Below, piece after piece: positions 7,871 to 16,081 of a DNA stretch of 64,000 bases. The notes beneath the pieces are model-generated. The model did no database searches and was not told where the DNA came from. It was given only the letters and a program-made list of their open reading frames with translations. How positions within the stretch are numbered: position 1 is the first letter of the stretch; every line of letters begins with the position of its first letter. The DNA is taken from assembly GCF_002803515.1 (NCBI RefSeq), contig NZ_PHQX01000001.1:3596001-3660000 (forward strand), given 5' to 3'. This DNA comes from Stenotrophomonas lactitubi. GTDB lineage: Bacteria; Pseudomonadota; Gammaproteobacteria; Xanthomonadales; Xanthomonadaceae. The translations under genes and the position numbers were made by a program.

Positions 7871-9367
7871 ATGAGCGTTGTTCTCCCACCCGAGTCCCTG
7901 GTGCCCCTCTCTCCTCCCCGCCGCAGGCCCAACTGGATCCTGATCATCGCCTCGCTCGGTTGCACGATGACAGTGCTGGAAACCAACGCCGTGGCCGTAG
8001 CGCTACCGACCATCGCGCGGGATCTGCAGGCTGATTTCGCCGACATCGAATGGGTGATCAGCTGCTACATCCTGTCCTTCACCTCGCTGCTGCTGCCTGC
8101 CGGTGCCATTGCCGATCGCCATGGTCGCCGGCGCGTGCTGTTGATCGGCATCGCACTGTTCGCCATCTCATCGCTCACCTGTGCGCTGGCACCGACGGCC
8201 AGCGCCCTGTATCTGGCCCGCGCGTTCCAGGGCGTGGGTGCAGCCTTCCTGCTGGCGCCGTCACTGTCGGTGATCGGCCACGAGTTCCATGAGGGCAAGC
8301 AACGCGACGATGCCTGGGCCTTCTGGGGCACGGCAATGGGCATGATGATGGTGCTCTCGCCGTTGATCGGCGGACTGTTGTCCTCGCTGTGGGGATGGCG
8401 ATCGGTGTTCATCGCGATCCTGCCCTTCCTCGCCTTCCTGGCCTACGGTGCGGTCCGCTGGGTACCCGACTCCGCCGACACGGTGGTACGCCCACTCGAT
8501 CCACCCGGCATCATCACCTTCAGCCTGGCGATCTTCGGCATCGTGTTCTTCCTCGTGGAAGGGCTCGCGCAGGGATGGACATCGGTGGTGGCGCTGGCCG
8601 GCCTGGGCCTGGGCATCGCGATGGGTACGTTGTTTGCCTGCATCGAACTCAAGCGTCGGCATCCGATGGTCGACCTGCGGCTGCTTGCAAGCCCGCGTTT
8701 CGTCGGTGCACTCATCGCCATGATCGGCTACGCGGTCAGCGCGCAGGTGATGGCCTCGATGCTGCCGCAGTACCTGCAGAATGGCGTCGGCCTGAGTGCG
8801 CTGGCCACGGGCGCAGGCATGCTGCCGTTCGCCGCGGCAATGCTGTTGTTCCCAAGCGTTGGCAGGCGCCTCGGCCGACGGTTCTCGAGTGAGATGGTGC
8901 TGGCCATCGGCCTGTCGGTCACTGCCGCTGGCAACGCGCTGGCCGGTATCGGCGCGTGGCACCACATGCCGGCGCTGGCCCTGCTGGCGATGATCATCAT
9001 CGGGGCGGGCGGTGGCATCCTCAACGGCGAAACCTCCAAGGCCATCATCGGCTCGGCACCTCGTGACCGCGCAGGCATGGCCTCGGGCATCAGCGCCACG
9101 ACGCGCTTCGTCGGCATCCTGCTCGGCTTCACGGTGCTCTCCAGCGCCTTGACCGTCGGCATCCGCGCCGGACTGTCAGCCCGTGTTCCCGCAGACGACG
9201 TCATGCGCCTGGCCGACAGCATCGCCACGGGTGCGCTGACCAAGGGAGCCCCGGTCGATCTCGCACGGGCGATGTACAGCCAAGGCTTTGCCGCGTCCCT
9301 GTGGACCGCCGCGGCTGCGGCGACGCTGGCCAGCCTGGCCGTTGCCCTGCTCAGGAAACGCGCCTGA
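7871..9367 (+). CDS. DHA2-family MFS efflux transporter
   Basis: 498 residues, about 14 hydrophobic helices, with motif A GAIADRHGRRRVLL after TM2 and a TM1 region TVLETNAVAVALPTIARDLQ. It belongs to the EmrB/QacA-like DHA2 branch and is probably a proton antiporter for amphipathic drugs. It is divergent from lysR and should be controlled from the palindrome between them. Confidence 0.88.
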   Translation: MSVVLPPESLVPLSPPRRRPNWILIIASLGCTMTVLETNAVAVALPTIARDLQADFADIEWVISCYILSFTSLLLPAGAIADRHGRRRVLLIGIALFAISSLTCALAPTASALYLARAFQGVGAAFLLAPSLSVIGHEFHEGKQRDDAWAFWGTAMGMMMVLSPLIGGLLSSLWGWRSVFIAILPFLAFLAYGAVRWVPDSADTVVRPLDPPGIITFSLAIFGIVFFLVEGLAQGWTSVVALAGLGLGIAMGTLFACIELKRRHPMVDLRLLASPRFVGALIAMIGYAVSAQVMASMLPQYLQNGVGLSALATGAGMLPFAAAMLLFPSVGRRLGRRFSSEMVLAIGLSVTAAGNALAGIGAWHHMPALALLAMIIIGAGGGILNGETSKAIIGSAPRDRAGMASGISATTRFVGILLGFTVLSSALTVGIRAGLSARVPADDVMRLADSIATGALTKGAPVDLARAMYSQGFAASLWTAAAAATLASLAVALLRKRA

Positions 9368-9390
9368 GCGCAGATGACAGGTGCAGAAAC

Positions 9391-9419
9391 GGCCAGGGCA
9401 GCACGAAGCTGCCCTGGCC
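9391..9419. terminator. Hairpin between convergent genes
   Basis: A perfect 12-bp stem (GGCCAGGGCAGC and its complement) with a 5-nt ACGAA loop lies between the convergent MFS and DUF2383 genes. On the - side it is followed by GTTTCTG, a weak U-tract. It probably ends both transcripts. Confidence 0.6.
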
Positions 9420-9451
9420 GTGGCGATGTGGGGGGCGATCGCCAGATGCGA

Positions 9452-9904
9452 TCAGGCGGCCTTCATCGCATGTTTGCGAGCGCGCATCACCGAATGACAT
9501 TCCTGCACTTCCGGCAGCCACTGGGTCACTTCCTGGCGCACTGCCGGCGGCAGGTCGTTGTCCTTCAGCACGTCGTTGAACGCGCCCAGGAGGCGATCCT
9601 CGGACTCTTCAAGTTCAGCCACGTAGCCGTAATTGGTGTCACCGAAGGCAGCGCGCACCTTGCCGTAGAACTGCTGCATGGAACCGACCATGGTGCCGTG
9701 CTCGGCCGGCTTGCCACCGGTGGCGGCCACCGAGCTGCTCAGGGAGGACACGATGCGGCCCTTCACCCCGGCGATGCGGACGAACAATGCCGACAGCTCG
9801 GCGTCCTTCACCTTGGTTGCGGCTTCCTCGTAGAAGGACTTGCCATCACGTGCGATCTCGATCAGGTCGTTGAGGCGATGCTCGATGGTGGACTGGGTGC
9901 TCAT
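9452..9904 (-). CDS. PA2169-type ferritin-like DUF2383 protein
   Basis: 150 residues of predicted four-helix bundle: an N-terminal LNDLIEIARDGKSFYEEAA helix and a later YVAELEESEDRLL helix with Glu residues in the ferritin-like pattern. It resembles the PA2169 family (DUF2383), stress-linked and of unknown activity. GAGGAGA precedes the ATG at 9904. Confidence 0.8.
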   Translation of the reverse strand: MSTQSTIEHRLNDLIEIARDGKSFYEEAATKVKDAELSALFVRIAGVKGRIVSSLSSSVAATGGKPAEHGTMVGSMQQFYGKVRAAFGDTNYGYVAELEESEDRLLGAFNDVLKDNDLPPAVRQEVTQWLPEVQECHSVMRARKHAMKAA

Positions 9905-10111
9905 GTGTAGTCTCCTCGTTGGGGAAAGGACAACAGTGGTATCCGTTGCCTGCCGAACCAGATTGGCCGAACGCGCGTGGTTCGCGGGTGAGTACCGATT
10001 GATGCGGTAATCATGCTGCCGAACCGCACCCCACCGGCTCACGCGGGCGACGCGGCGTCTTCACTGGATCTGAATCCCAAGAGCGGTCACACGATCTTGC
10101 AGACAGGACGT

Positions 10112-10609
10112 CTAGTCCACCGCAACCCTCACCACATGGCTGATGCCACGATGGAACATCTTCGCGTAGGGACACACCCGCTCGGTGTTGCGCACCAGTT
10201 CGGCTGCACGTATCGGGTCCATGCCAGGCAGGAACACCACGATCTCGGCCGACAGCAGGTACAGACCGTCCACGGGATCGCGTGCGAACGTCACCGCTAC
10301 TTCGATGCTGGGGTCGATCAGTTCCAGCCCCGCACGTGCAGCCACGAGCACCATCGCACCGTGGAAGCAGCCGGCGTAGCCCGCCGCCAGAAGCTGCTCG
10401 GGATTGGTACCGCCGCCGGGCCCACCCAGCTCAGCGGGCAATCGCAGATCCACCGACAGTGCGCCATCATCCGACCGCACCACGCCTGACGCGCGGCCGT
10501 GGCGGGCTGCGCCACCGCTGACCCGTACCCGTCCGGTATACAGCGGGCGCGCCGCATCACCATGGTACTTGTCGAGCACGCTGGTCGAAGGAGGCTTCAG
10601 CTCTGTCAT
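10112..10609 (-). CDS. Ohr/OsmC-family organic hydroperoxide reductase
   Basis: 165 residues with the two redox cysteines of the family: Cys81 in AAGYAGCFHGAM and Cys146 in ERVCPYAK. The preceding GGGTNPEQLL is typical of Ohr. Ohr proteins reduce organic hydroperoxides using lipoyl thiols in the cytosol. AGGAG precedes the ATG at 10609. The NmrA-like gene lies 50 bp upstream in the same direction, so the two may be cotranscribed. No OhrR gene is adjacent. Confidence 0.88.
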   Translation of the reverse strand: MTELKPPSTSVLDKYHGDAARPLYTGRVRVSGGAARHGRASGVVRSDDGALSVDLRLPAELGGPGGGTNPEQLLAAGYAGCFHGAMVLVAARAGLELIDPSIEVAVTFARDPVDGLYLLSAEIVVFLPGMDPIRAAELVRNTERVCPYAKMFHRGISHVVRVAVD

Positions 10610-10659
10610 TGCAGGCTCCTGCAGCGGAAGACACGCATGAAGCGCGCATCCACCGCGGA

Positions 10660-11427
10660 TCAGGCCGGCTGGCCCTGCGCCAGCCCGGACTGCTGCAACC
10701 AACGCTCGAAGCCGATGGTGCCGAGCCATGCCTGTCCCACCGGCACCAGGGTGTCCTGCTGCAGCTGCGCACCGAAGTAGCGCGCCTTGGCATCGCCGAT
10801 CACCTCGCGCGCATCACCGGTTGCCTGCAGGAAGCGATGGGCCAGCGCCGCCATCGATTCGCGCTCCGGCCCGGCGATCTCCACCATGCCATTGACCGGC
10901 GCCTGCTGCGCGATGCGCGCAACGGCATCGGCCACATCCTCGGCGGCGATCGGCTGCACTGCGGCGGTCGGCAGATGCAGGGTCCGGCCGTCACCGGCTG
11001 ACTGGATGATGCCCGGCAGGAACTCGAAGAACTGCGTCGAGTGGATGATCGTGTACGCCAGGCCCGAATCACGGATCAGGCGTTCCTGGGCGATCTTGCC
11101 GCGGAAATAGCCGCTGGCGGCCAGCTTGTCGGTACCCACCACCGACAACGCAACATGGTGGCGCACGCCGGCCTGCACTGCGGCCGCCAGGATGTTGTGG
11201 CCGGCAGTCACGAAGAACGACAACACCGCGGCATCTTCGAACGAGGGCGAGTTGGCAAGGTCGACCACGACCTCGGTGCCTTCCATCGCAGCAGCCAGGC
11301 CCTCGCCGCTCAGCACATCGATGCCGGTGGAAGGTGCAGCGACGACGATCTGATGGCCGGCCGCATGCAGGCGATCAACCACCTTGCTGCCGATACGGCC
11401 GGTGCCACCGATGACGACAATCTTCAT
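10660..11427 (-). CDS. NmrA/SDR-like NAD(P)-binding oxidoreductase
   Basis: 255 residues opening with the Rossmann motif VIGGTGRIGSKVV (residues 4-16). A QFFEF/PAAxVQPIAAEDVADA region follows, typical of atypical SDRs of the NmrA/NAD(P)H-azoreductase type. GGAGA precedes the ATG. Oxidoreductases and epimerases of this sort commonly lie near ECF41 sigma-factor genes. It is 2.5 kb from one here, so membership in that regulon is possible but not shown. Confidence 0.85.
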   Translation of the reverse strand: MKIVVIGGTGRIGSKVVDRLHAAGHQIVVAAPSTGIDVLSGEGLAAAMEGTEVVVDLANSPSFEDAAVLSFFVTAGHNILAAAVQAGVRHHVALSVVGTDKLAASGYFRGKIAQERLIRDSGLAYTIIHSTQFFEFLPGIIQSAGDGRTLHLPTAAVQPIAAEDVADAVARIAQQAPVNGMVEIAGPERESMAALAHRFLQATGDAREVIGDAKARYFGAQLQQDTLVPVGQAWLGTIGFERWLQQSGLAQGQPA

Positions 11428-11542
11428 GACAGGTCTCCTGGAACGTGGACGGTGCGGATGTGGCTGCATGCTAGGAACGCGTTGGCCTGCGCAGTAGATC
11501 CGCAGCGGGCCACGCACTGTTGCCACATCGGCACCAATACGC

Positions 11543-12571
11543 TCATGCCCATGCCGCCGCATCGCGCTGTACCGCCGCCTGCTGCCGCACCTCCCAGTGC
11601 GAGAACACATCCAGATCCAGCGCACGTATGCGTTGGGTGCTGAAGTCGATGAATGCGCGGATCCGCTTGGGCAGCTGGCGTCGGCTGAGATAGCACAGGT
11701 AGTGGCCACGATCGTGGGGCGCGTAGCGGTCCAGGCAGGTCAATACAGCACCTGTGCGCAGCGCATCGCTTACCTGGTAGCTGGGCAGCTGGGCGATCCC
11801 CAGCCCGTCGATCACTGCCTGCAGGACAAGATCGGCATCATTGAACACCACCTCCGCCGGCGGTTGCAGATTCACGTCCTGGCCGTCCACGCGGAAATCC
11901 CAGCGTTGCAGGCGCCCGGCGGGCAGGCGTCGGCCGATGCACGCGTGGGCTGACACCGCCTCGACCTCCTCCGGCAGGCCGTGCGCCTGTGCATAGGCAG
12001 GCGACGCACAGACCACCAGCTGCATGGGCACCAGCTGTTTGGCGATGACCTGGCTGTCTTCCAGCACTCCATCGCGGAAGGCCACATCGATGCGGTCTGC
12101 AACCAGGTCCGGCACCTGCTCGTCCAGCAGCAGCTCCACCGAGACCTGCGGATGCTCTGCGCGGAAAGCAGACAGCAGCGGCGCGATCACCCGGCGTCCG
12201 AAGCCATGTGTCGCACTGACCCGCAGATACCCGCGCGGCGGCCCCTCGCGCAGATCGCGCATTTCGTCCAGCGCCTGCAGGATGCTCGCAACGCCCGGGC
12301 TGCAGCCTTCCAAAAACAGCTCGCCTTCGCGGGTCAATGTTGTCGAGCGCGTGGTACGCAGGAACAGGCGCACGCCCAGCTGCCCCTCCAGCTTCTGCAC
12401 GCTGCGGCTGACCGCCGAACGACCGATGCCAAGGCGATCACCGGCGCGCGCGAAGCTGCCTTCAGCGGCTACCGCGATGAACGCCAGTACGCCGGCATAA
12501 CTGGCGGAAAAGGACGCATTGAGGGAATCACGGCCGTCACTGGCCGTACAGGACTGCGGCATGACATTCAT
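11543..12571 (-). CDS. LysR-family regulator coupled to a sigma-region-4-like ORF
   Basis: 342 residues with an N-terminal LysR HTH (about residues 25-85, GSFARAGDRLGIGRSAVSRSVQKLEGQLG) and a LysR substrate-binding domain. The C-terminus extends past the usual ~300 residues. Its ATG overlaps the stop of the upstream small ORF by ATGA, so it is probably translationally coupled and driven by the ECF41-type promoter at 12834-12860. That would place a LysR regulator downstream of an alternative sigma factor. Confidence 0.88.
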   Translation of the reverse strand: MNVMPQSCTASDGRDSLNASFSASYAGVLAFIAVAAEGSFARAGDRLGIGRSAVSRSVQKLEGQLGVRLFLRTTRSTTLTREGELFLEGCSPGVASILQALDEMRDLREGPPRGYLRVSATHGFGRRVIAPLLSAFRAEHPQVSVELLLDEQVPDLVADRIDVAFRDGVLEDSQVIAKQLVPMQLVVCASPAYAQAHGLPEEVEAVSAHACIGRRLPAGRLQRWDFRVDGQDVNLQPPAEVVFNDADLVLQAVIDGLGIAQLPSYQVSDALRTGAVLTCLDRYAPHDRGHYLCYLSRRQLPKRIRAFIDFSTQRIRALDLDVFSHWEVRQQAAVQRDAAAWA

Positions 12572-12825
12572 GGTGTTCCAGGCTCCAGGGAGTCGCGTCG
12601 GGCGAGCAGGTGGGCGCGTGCATGGTCCAAGCGCTGGCGGCATGTCGTCAGGTCCAGCCCCAGCAGCGGCACGATGTCTTCGACGCCCGCACCCAGCACG
12701 TCATGCAGCAACAGCACGGCCCGCATGTCCGGTGGCAGTTCGTGCAATGCGGCAAGGAAGGCCTGCCAGACCCGCTCGCTGGCGGGGCAGGCTGCTGCAC
12801 GGTTCGGGGCAGATGGGGTGTCCAT
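12568..12825 (-). CDS. Stand-alone sigma-70 region 4-like protein, 85 aa
   Basis: The product lacks regions 1-3. It consists of a short lead-in and a region 4 helix-turn-helix (HELPPDMRAVLLLHDVLG, then LDLTTCRQRLDHARAHL). Side by side it resembles region 4 of the ECF41 sigma gene at 13976 (LAPDARAAFLLHDVFD, TEAACRQIVHRAR). The ATG at 12825 lies 8 nt past a consensus -10, implying a nearly leaderless message; an ATG at 12846 would lie inside the promoter. It may be a truncated sigma duplicate now serving as a DNA-binding accessory, or a decaying remnant. Confidence 0.65.
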   Translation of the reverse strand: MDTPSAPNRAAACPASERVWQAFLAALHELPPDMRAVLLLHDVLGAGVEDIVPLLGLDLTTCRQRLDHARAHLLARRDSLEPGTP

Positions 12826-12833
12826 GCCCGGCA

Positions 12834-12860
12834 GACGGGTGAGCATCCGCCCCTGTGACA
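12834..12860 (-). promoter_or_regulatory. ECF41-type promoter (TGTCACA-N16-CGTC)
   Basis: On -, TGTCACA (12860-12854) and CGTC (12837-12834) are spaced exactly 16 nt, matching the motif reported for ECF41 sigma factors. It points at the small region-4 ORF, whose ATG begins 8 nt further on. Confidence 0.75.
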
Positions 12861-12969
12861 GTCCATTGGTGATTTCTGCACAACACCGCGCAGCCCTGCC
12901 CCCGCCTATCGGGCCTCCGGCAGCGGACGTAGCCTCGCTGCGTCCCTCAATTCCCTCCGGAACATCGCC

Positions 12970-13449
12970 ATGAACCAACGCTTGGACTACGCCGCGCAGT
13001 CGCCCGAACTTTTCAGGAAGCTCGGTACCTTCTCCCATGCCGTGCACAACAGTTCGATCGAAGCGGCCATCATCGATCTGGTCAACATCCGCGCCTCGCA
13101 GCTCAACGGCTGCGGGTTCTGCCTGGACATGCACGTGAAGGAAGCAACGATCCGTGGCGAACGCCCACTGCGCCTGCACCATGTCGCGGCGTGGCGCGAA
13201 TCGAACCTGTTCAGCGCGCGCGAACGTGCCTGCCTGGCGTGGACTGACGTGCTCACCCACCTGCCTGCGCAGGGCGTTCCCGACGACATGTACGAGCGCG
13301 TGCGCAGCCAGCTGTCCGAACAGGAAATCGTCGATCTGACCTACGCGGTGATGGCAATCAACGCCTGGAACCGCGCCAACGTAGCCTTCCGTACGAAGCC
13401 CGGCTCGCTGGACCAGACCTTTGGCCTGGACAGGGCCGGTCTGGCCTGA
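12970..13449 (+). CDS. AhpD-like carboxymuconolactone decarboxylase family protein
   Basis: 159 residues with the CxxC redox motif of AhpD-like proteins (Cys48-Gly-Phe-Cys51, His55 in NGCGFCLDMH) and the helical CMD fold. The family includes alkylhydroperoxidase partners and real decarboxylases; the CxxC favours a redox role. It opens a + operon with a cupin and the ECF41 sigma gene, the 'COE' neighbourhood known for ECF41. No ECF41 consensus is seen on + upstream of it. Confidence 0.88.
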   Translation: MNQRLDYAAQSPELFRKLGTFSHAVHNSSIEAAIIDLVNIRASQLNGCGFCLDMHVKEATIRGERPLRLHHVAAWRESNLFSARERACLAWTDVLTHLPAQGVPDDMYERVRSQLSEQEIVDLTYAVMAINAWNRANVAFRTKPGSLDQTFGLDRAGLA

Positions 13450-13484
13450 GCTTCGACTGCACACTTTCCTGCTGGAGACCTGCC

Positions 13485-13892
13485 ATGCGTTCACTCCGTT
13501 CCCTCGCCCTGCTGGCCCTGATGCCGCTGACCAGCAATGCCGCCACACCCTCGCCGAGCGCCCCCGAGCCCATCGTGCGCGAGGTCATGACCCGTCCATT
13601 GCCGGAACAGCCGGGCAAGGAAGCACTGATCCTGACGGTGCAGTACCCACCCGGCGGCGCCGATCCCGTGCACCGGCACGATGCCCACGGCTTCGTCTAT
13701 GTGCTGCAAGGCCGCATCGTGATGGGCGTGGCCGGCGGACGCGAGGTTACCCTCGGCCCCGGCGAAGCCTTCCATGAAGGTCCCGCCGATCTGCACACCG
13801 TGGGCCGCAATGCCAGCCAGACCGAACCTGCCACGTTCGTCGTGTTCCTGATCAAGGACATCGGCAAGCCGGCGGTGCTGCCGTCACACTGA
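13485..13892 (+). CDS. Exported cupin-domain protein
   Basis: 135 residues: a signal peptide (residues 1-20), then one cupin barrel with motif 1 DPVHRHDAHGFVYVLQG (metal-binding His/His/Glu-like set) and motif 2 around PGEAFHEGPADLH. It follows the AhpD-like gene by 35 bp after a TGGAG site. Periplasmic location and metal binding are inferred; the substrate is unknown. Confidence 0.82.
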   Translation: MRSLRSLALLALMPLTSNAATPSPSAPEPIVREVMTRPLPEQPGKEALILTVQYPPGGADPVHRHDAHGFVYVLQGRIVMGVAGGREVTLGPGEAFHEGPADLHTVGRNASQTEPATFVVFLIKDIGKPAVLPSH

Positions 13893-13928
13893 CCGCCTCC
13901 GGTCCGGCGCAGTACCAGCCACCTTCAC

Positions 13929-13958
13929 AGGTCCGCCGATGTCACAATCGGCGGACCT
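13929..13958. repeat. Perfect 12-bp inverted repeat whose loop holds the sigma promoter -35
   Basis: AGGTCCGCCGAT at 13929-13940 and its exact complement at 13947-13958 flank a 6-nt loop GTCACA. The loop plus the preceding T is the TGTCACA -35 element. It may double as a terminator for the cupin gene and as a regulator site. Confidence 0.7.
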
Positions 13959-13966
13959 GTCCCGTC
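13940..13966 (+). promoter_or_regulatory. ECF41-type promoter of the sigma gene
   Basis: TGTCACA at 13940-13946, 16 nt, CGTC at 13963-13966, then 9 nt to the ATG at 13976. This is the ECF41 consensus with exact spacing, so the sigma factor is probably autoregulated from a nearly leaderless transcript. Confidence 0.8.
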
Positions 13967-13975
13967 TCTGCTGGC

Positions 13976-14857
13976 ATGGACGACCCCACTGCACTGTTCA
14001 CCCGCCTACGCCCGCGCCTGTTCGGCGTGGCCTACCGCATGCTCGGCTCCTCGCATGAGGCCGAGGATGTGGTGCAGGACGTGTGGCTGCGCTGGCATGG
14101 CGCCAACCAGCAGGACATCGAGAACGCCGAAGCCTGGCTGGTGGCTACCACCACCCGCCGCGCCATCGATGGCCTGCGCCTGGCCCGGCGCACCCGCGAG
14201 CACTATGTCGGCATGTGGCTGCCCGAGCCGTTGCTCACTGAAGACACCGGCACACCCGAGTACATGCTGGAAACGGCCAGCGACCTGTCGGTGGCCTTCC
14301 TCAATGTGCTGGAGCGGCTGGCGCCGGATGCACGTGCCGCGTTCCTGCTGCACGATGTGTTCGACCAGGATTACGACGTGGTGGCACGCACGCTGGACAA
14401 GACCGAAGCCGCCTGCCGGCAGATCGTGCACCGCGCACGCCTGCAGCTGCGGCAGGACCGCCCGCGTTACAACGTGCCGCAGGACGTGCACCAGAAACTG
14501 ATGCGGCGTTTCGCCGAGGCCATCGCCAATGGCGACTTCAGGACGATGAAAGCCCTGATGGCCGAATCGGCAGTGCTGATCGGCGATGGCGGCGGCATCG
14601 TCACCAGCTTCCCGAAACCAATGGTCGGCGGCGCACGCATCGCGCAGCTGCTGTATGCCCCGCACCTGCGTCGCAAGGACCAACTGCGGATGGTCCCGAG
14701 CGTGATCAATGGACGACTCGGGCTGCTGCGTTACTTCGATGGCGTGCTGGAATCGGCAATGGCCTTCGATACCAACGGCGAGCAGATCGTGCAGATTCTG
14801 GTGCAGCGCAACCCGAACAAGCTGCAGAGCCTGAAACAGCCAGCCTCGATCCAGTAG
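13976..14857 (+). CDS. ECF41-family sigma factor with SnoaL-like C-terminal domain (SigJ type)
   Basis: 293 residues. Region 2 (7-42, LFGVAYRMLGSSHEAEDVVQDVW), region 4 (about 108-160) and a SnoaL-like extension (about 172-285) carrying a DGGG at 204-207. In ECF41 proteins this extension senses or inhibits the sigma core instead of an anti-sigma factor, and none is seen nearby. The family's DGGGK is DGGGI here. The gene lies downstream of an AhpD-like and a cupin gene and has its own consensus promoter. The inducing signal is unknown. Confidence 0.92.
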   Translation: MDDPTALFTRLRPRLFGVAYRMLGSSHEAEDVVQDVWLRWHGANQQDIENAEAWLVATTTRRAIDGLRLARRTREHYVGMWLPEPLLTEDTGTPEYMLETASDLSVAFLNVLERLAPDARAAFLLHDVFDQDYDVVARTLDKTEAACRQIVHRARLQLRQDRPRYNVPQDVHQKLMRRFAEAIANGDFRTMKALMAESAVLIGDGGGIVTSFPKPMVGGARIAQLLYAPHLRRKDQLRMVPSVINGRLGLLRYFDGVLESAMAFDTNGEQIVQILVQRNPNKLQSLKQPASIQ

Positions 14858-14922
14858 ATCCACGCCATGCATGGATGCGGTTGGCTTCACGCAAAGCACA
14901 GCCACGCATGGCGTGGCTCTAC
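14854..14922. repeat. Inverted pair of SMAG-type palindromes
   Basis: A GTAG-headed element (14854-14876) faces an oppositely oriented one (14900-14922, ending CTAC; stem AGCCACGC/GCGTGGCT around ATG). GTAG-headed palindromes of this form are the SMAG repeats of Stenotrophomonas, which can act as mRNA 3'-end structures. Confidence 0.75.
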
Positions 14923-14989
14923 TGGCGGGCTCTCTGCCCTGCATGGATGCGGTTGGCTTCACGCACAGCACAGCCACGCATGACGTGGC
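14869..14989. repeat. Two-copy direct repeat, 72-bp period
   Basis: About 49 bp (14869-14917) is repeated nearly exactly at 14941-14989 with a few substitutions. It contains one arm of the SMAG palindrome, so the array looks like a local duplication of a SMAG dimer. The 14858-15034 gap holds nothing else. Confidence 0.75.
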
Positions 14990-15034
14990 CGTACCGCCCT
15001 TCTCGCGCCGCCTGCCTGAGGGCTGCGCCTGCTG

Positions 15035-15988
15035 TTACTTCTGCTGCAGGAACGCCAGCAGGTCCTGGTTGACCTTGTCCTTGTGGGTCTCGGTCAGGCC
15101 ATGCGGCGCACCCGGGTAGACGATCAGCCTGGCACCTTTGATCAGCTTGGCCGACATCCGACCAGCCACGTCGATCGGCACGATCTGATCGTCGTCTCCG
15201 TGGATGACCAGGGTCGGCACATCGAACTTTTCCAGGTCACCGCGGAAGTCGGTCGCCGAGAACGCCGCGATCGAGTCGTAGGTGTTCTTCTGGCCACCAA
15301 GCATGCCCTGCGCCCACCACGCATCGACCATCGCCTGGTTGACCTTTGCACCCGGCCGGTTGAATCCATAGAACGGACCAGATGGAATGTCCCTGTACAG
15401 CTGCGAACGGTTCTCCCGCTGTGCCTTGCGGATACCGTCGAACACTTCGATCGGAACGCCACCGGGGTTGTCTGCGGTCTTCAGCATGAACGGCGGCACC
15501 GAACTGATCAGCACGGCCTTCTTCACCCGGCCTGTGCCATGGCGGCCGATGTAACGCGCCACTTCGCCACCGCCGGTGGAGAAACCCACCAGCGTGACGT
15601 CCTTCAGATCCAGCGTGTTGATCACCGTGGCCAGATCATCGGCATAGTGATCCATGTCATTGCCGTCCCACGGCTGGCTGGAACGACCGTGGCCGCGGCG
15701 GTCGTGGGCGACCACGCGGTAACCGTGGTCGGCCAGGAACATCATCTGCGATTCCCAGCTGTCCGAATCCAGCGGCCAGCCGTGGCTGAAGGTCACCACC
15801 GGCCCGTTCTTCGGCCCCCAGTCCTTGTAGTACAGCTGCACGCCATCGGCGGTGGTGATGATGCTGGCGGTGCGCGTGACGCCGCTGGTTGCGGACGGGT
15901 AAGCCGGCTCTGCAGCCTGGGCGGACAGGCCCACCTGCATCGACAGGGCCAGGGCAGTTGCGGTGAGCGTGCGGGAAACGGTGTTCAT
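15035..15988 (-). CDS. Exported alpha/beta hydrolase (chloroperoxidase-like)
   Basis: 317 residues: a Sec signal peptide (1-26), then an alpha/beta-hydrolase core with an oxyanion-hole HGWPL, nucleophile Ser137 in GFSTGGG, an acid in HGDDDQIVP and His in GAPHGL. It is closest in pattern to non-haem chloroperoxidase/arylesterase-type hydrolases, but with an export signal. A GGAGG-like site precedes the ATG. Confidence 0.87.
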   Translation of the reverse strand: MNTVSRTLTATALALSMQVGLSAQAAEPAYPSATSGVTRTASIITTADGVQLYYKDWGPKNGPVVTFSHGWPLDSDSWESQMMFLADHGYRVVAHDRRGHGRSSQPWDGNDMDHYADDLATVINTLDLKDVTLVGFSTGGGEVARYIGRHGTGRVKKAVLISSVPPFMLKTADNPGGVPIEVFDGIRKAQRENRSQLYRDIPSGPFYGFNRPGAKVNQAMVDAWWAQGMLGGQKNTYDSIAAFSATDFRGDLEKFDVPTLVIHGDDDQIVPIDVAGRMSAKLIKGARLIVYPGAPHGLTETHKDKVNQDLLAFLQQK

Positions 15989-16081
15989 GGTGGACCTCCT
16001 GCGGATATGGATGGGTTTCGACAGGGGCTACTGTGCGCCCCTGACCGGGACCATTAGTGACATTAAGTCCAGAAAACTTGA

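Noticed and set aside
12841..12846. ATG at 12846 as start of the region-4 ORF
   Set aside because: It lies between the -35 and -10 of the consensus promoter, so it would not be transcribed from it; ATG 12825 fits better.
14854..14989. CRISPR array
   Set aside because: Only two direct repeats, which contain SMAG palindromes; there are no regular spacers or cas genes.
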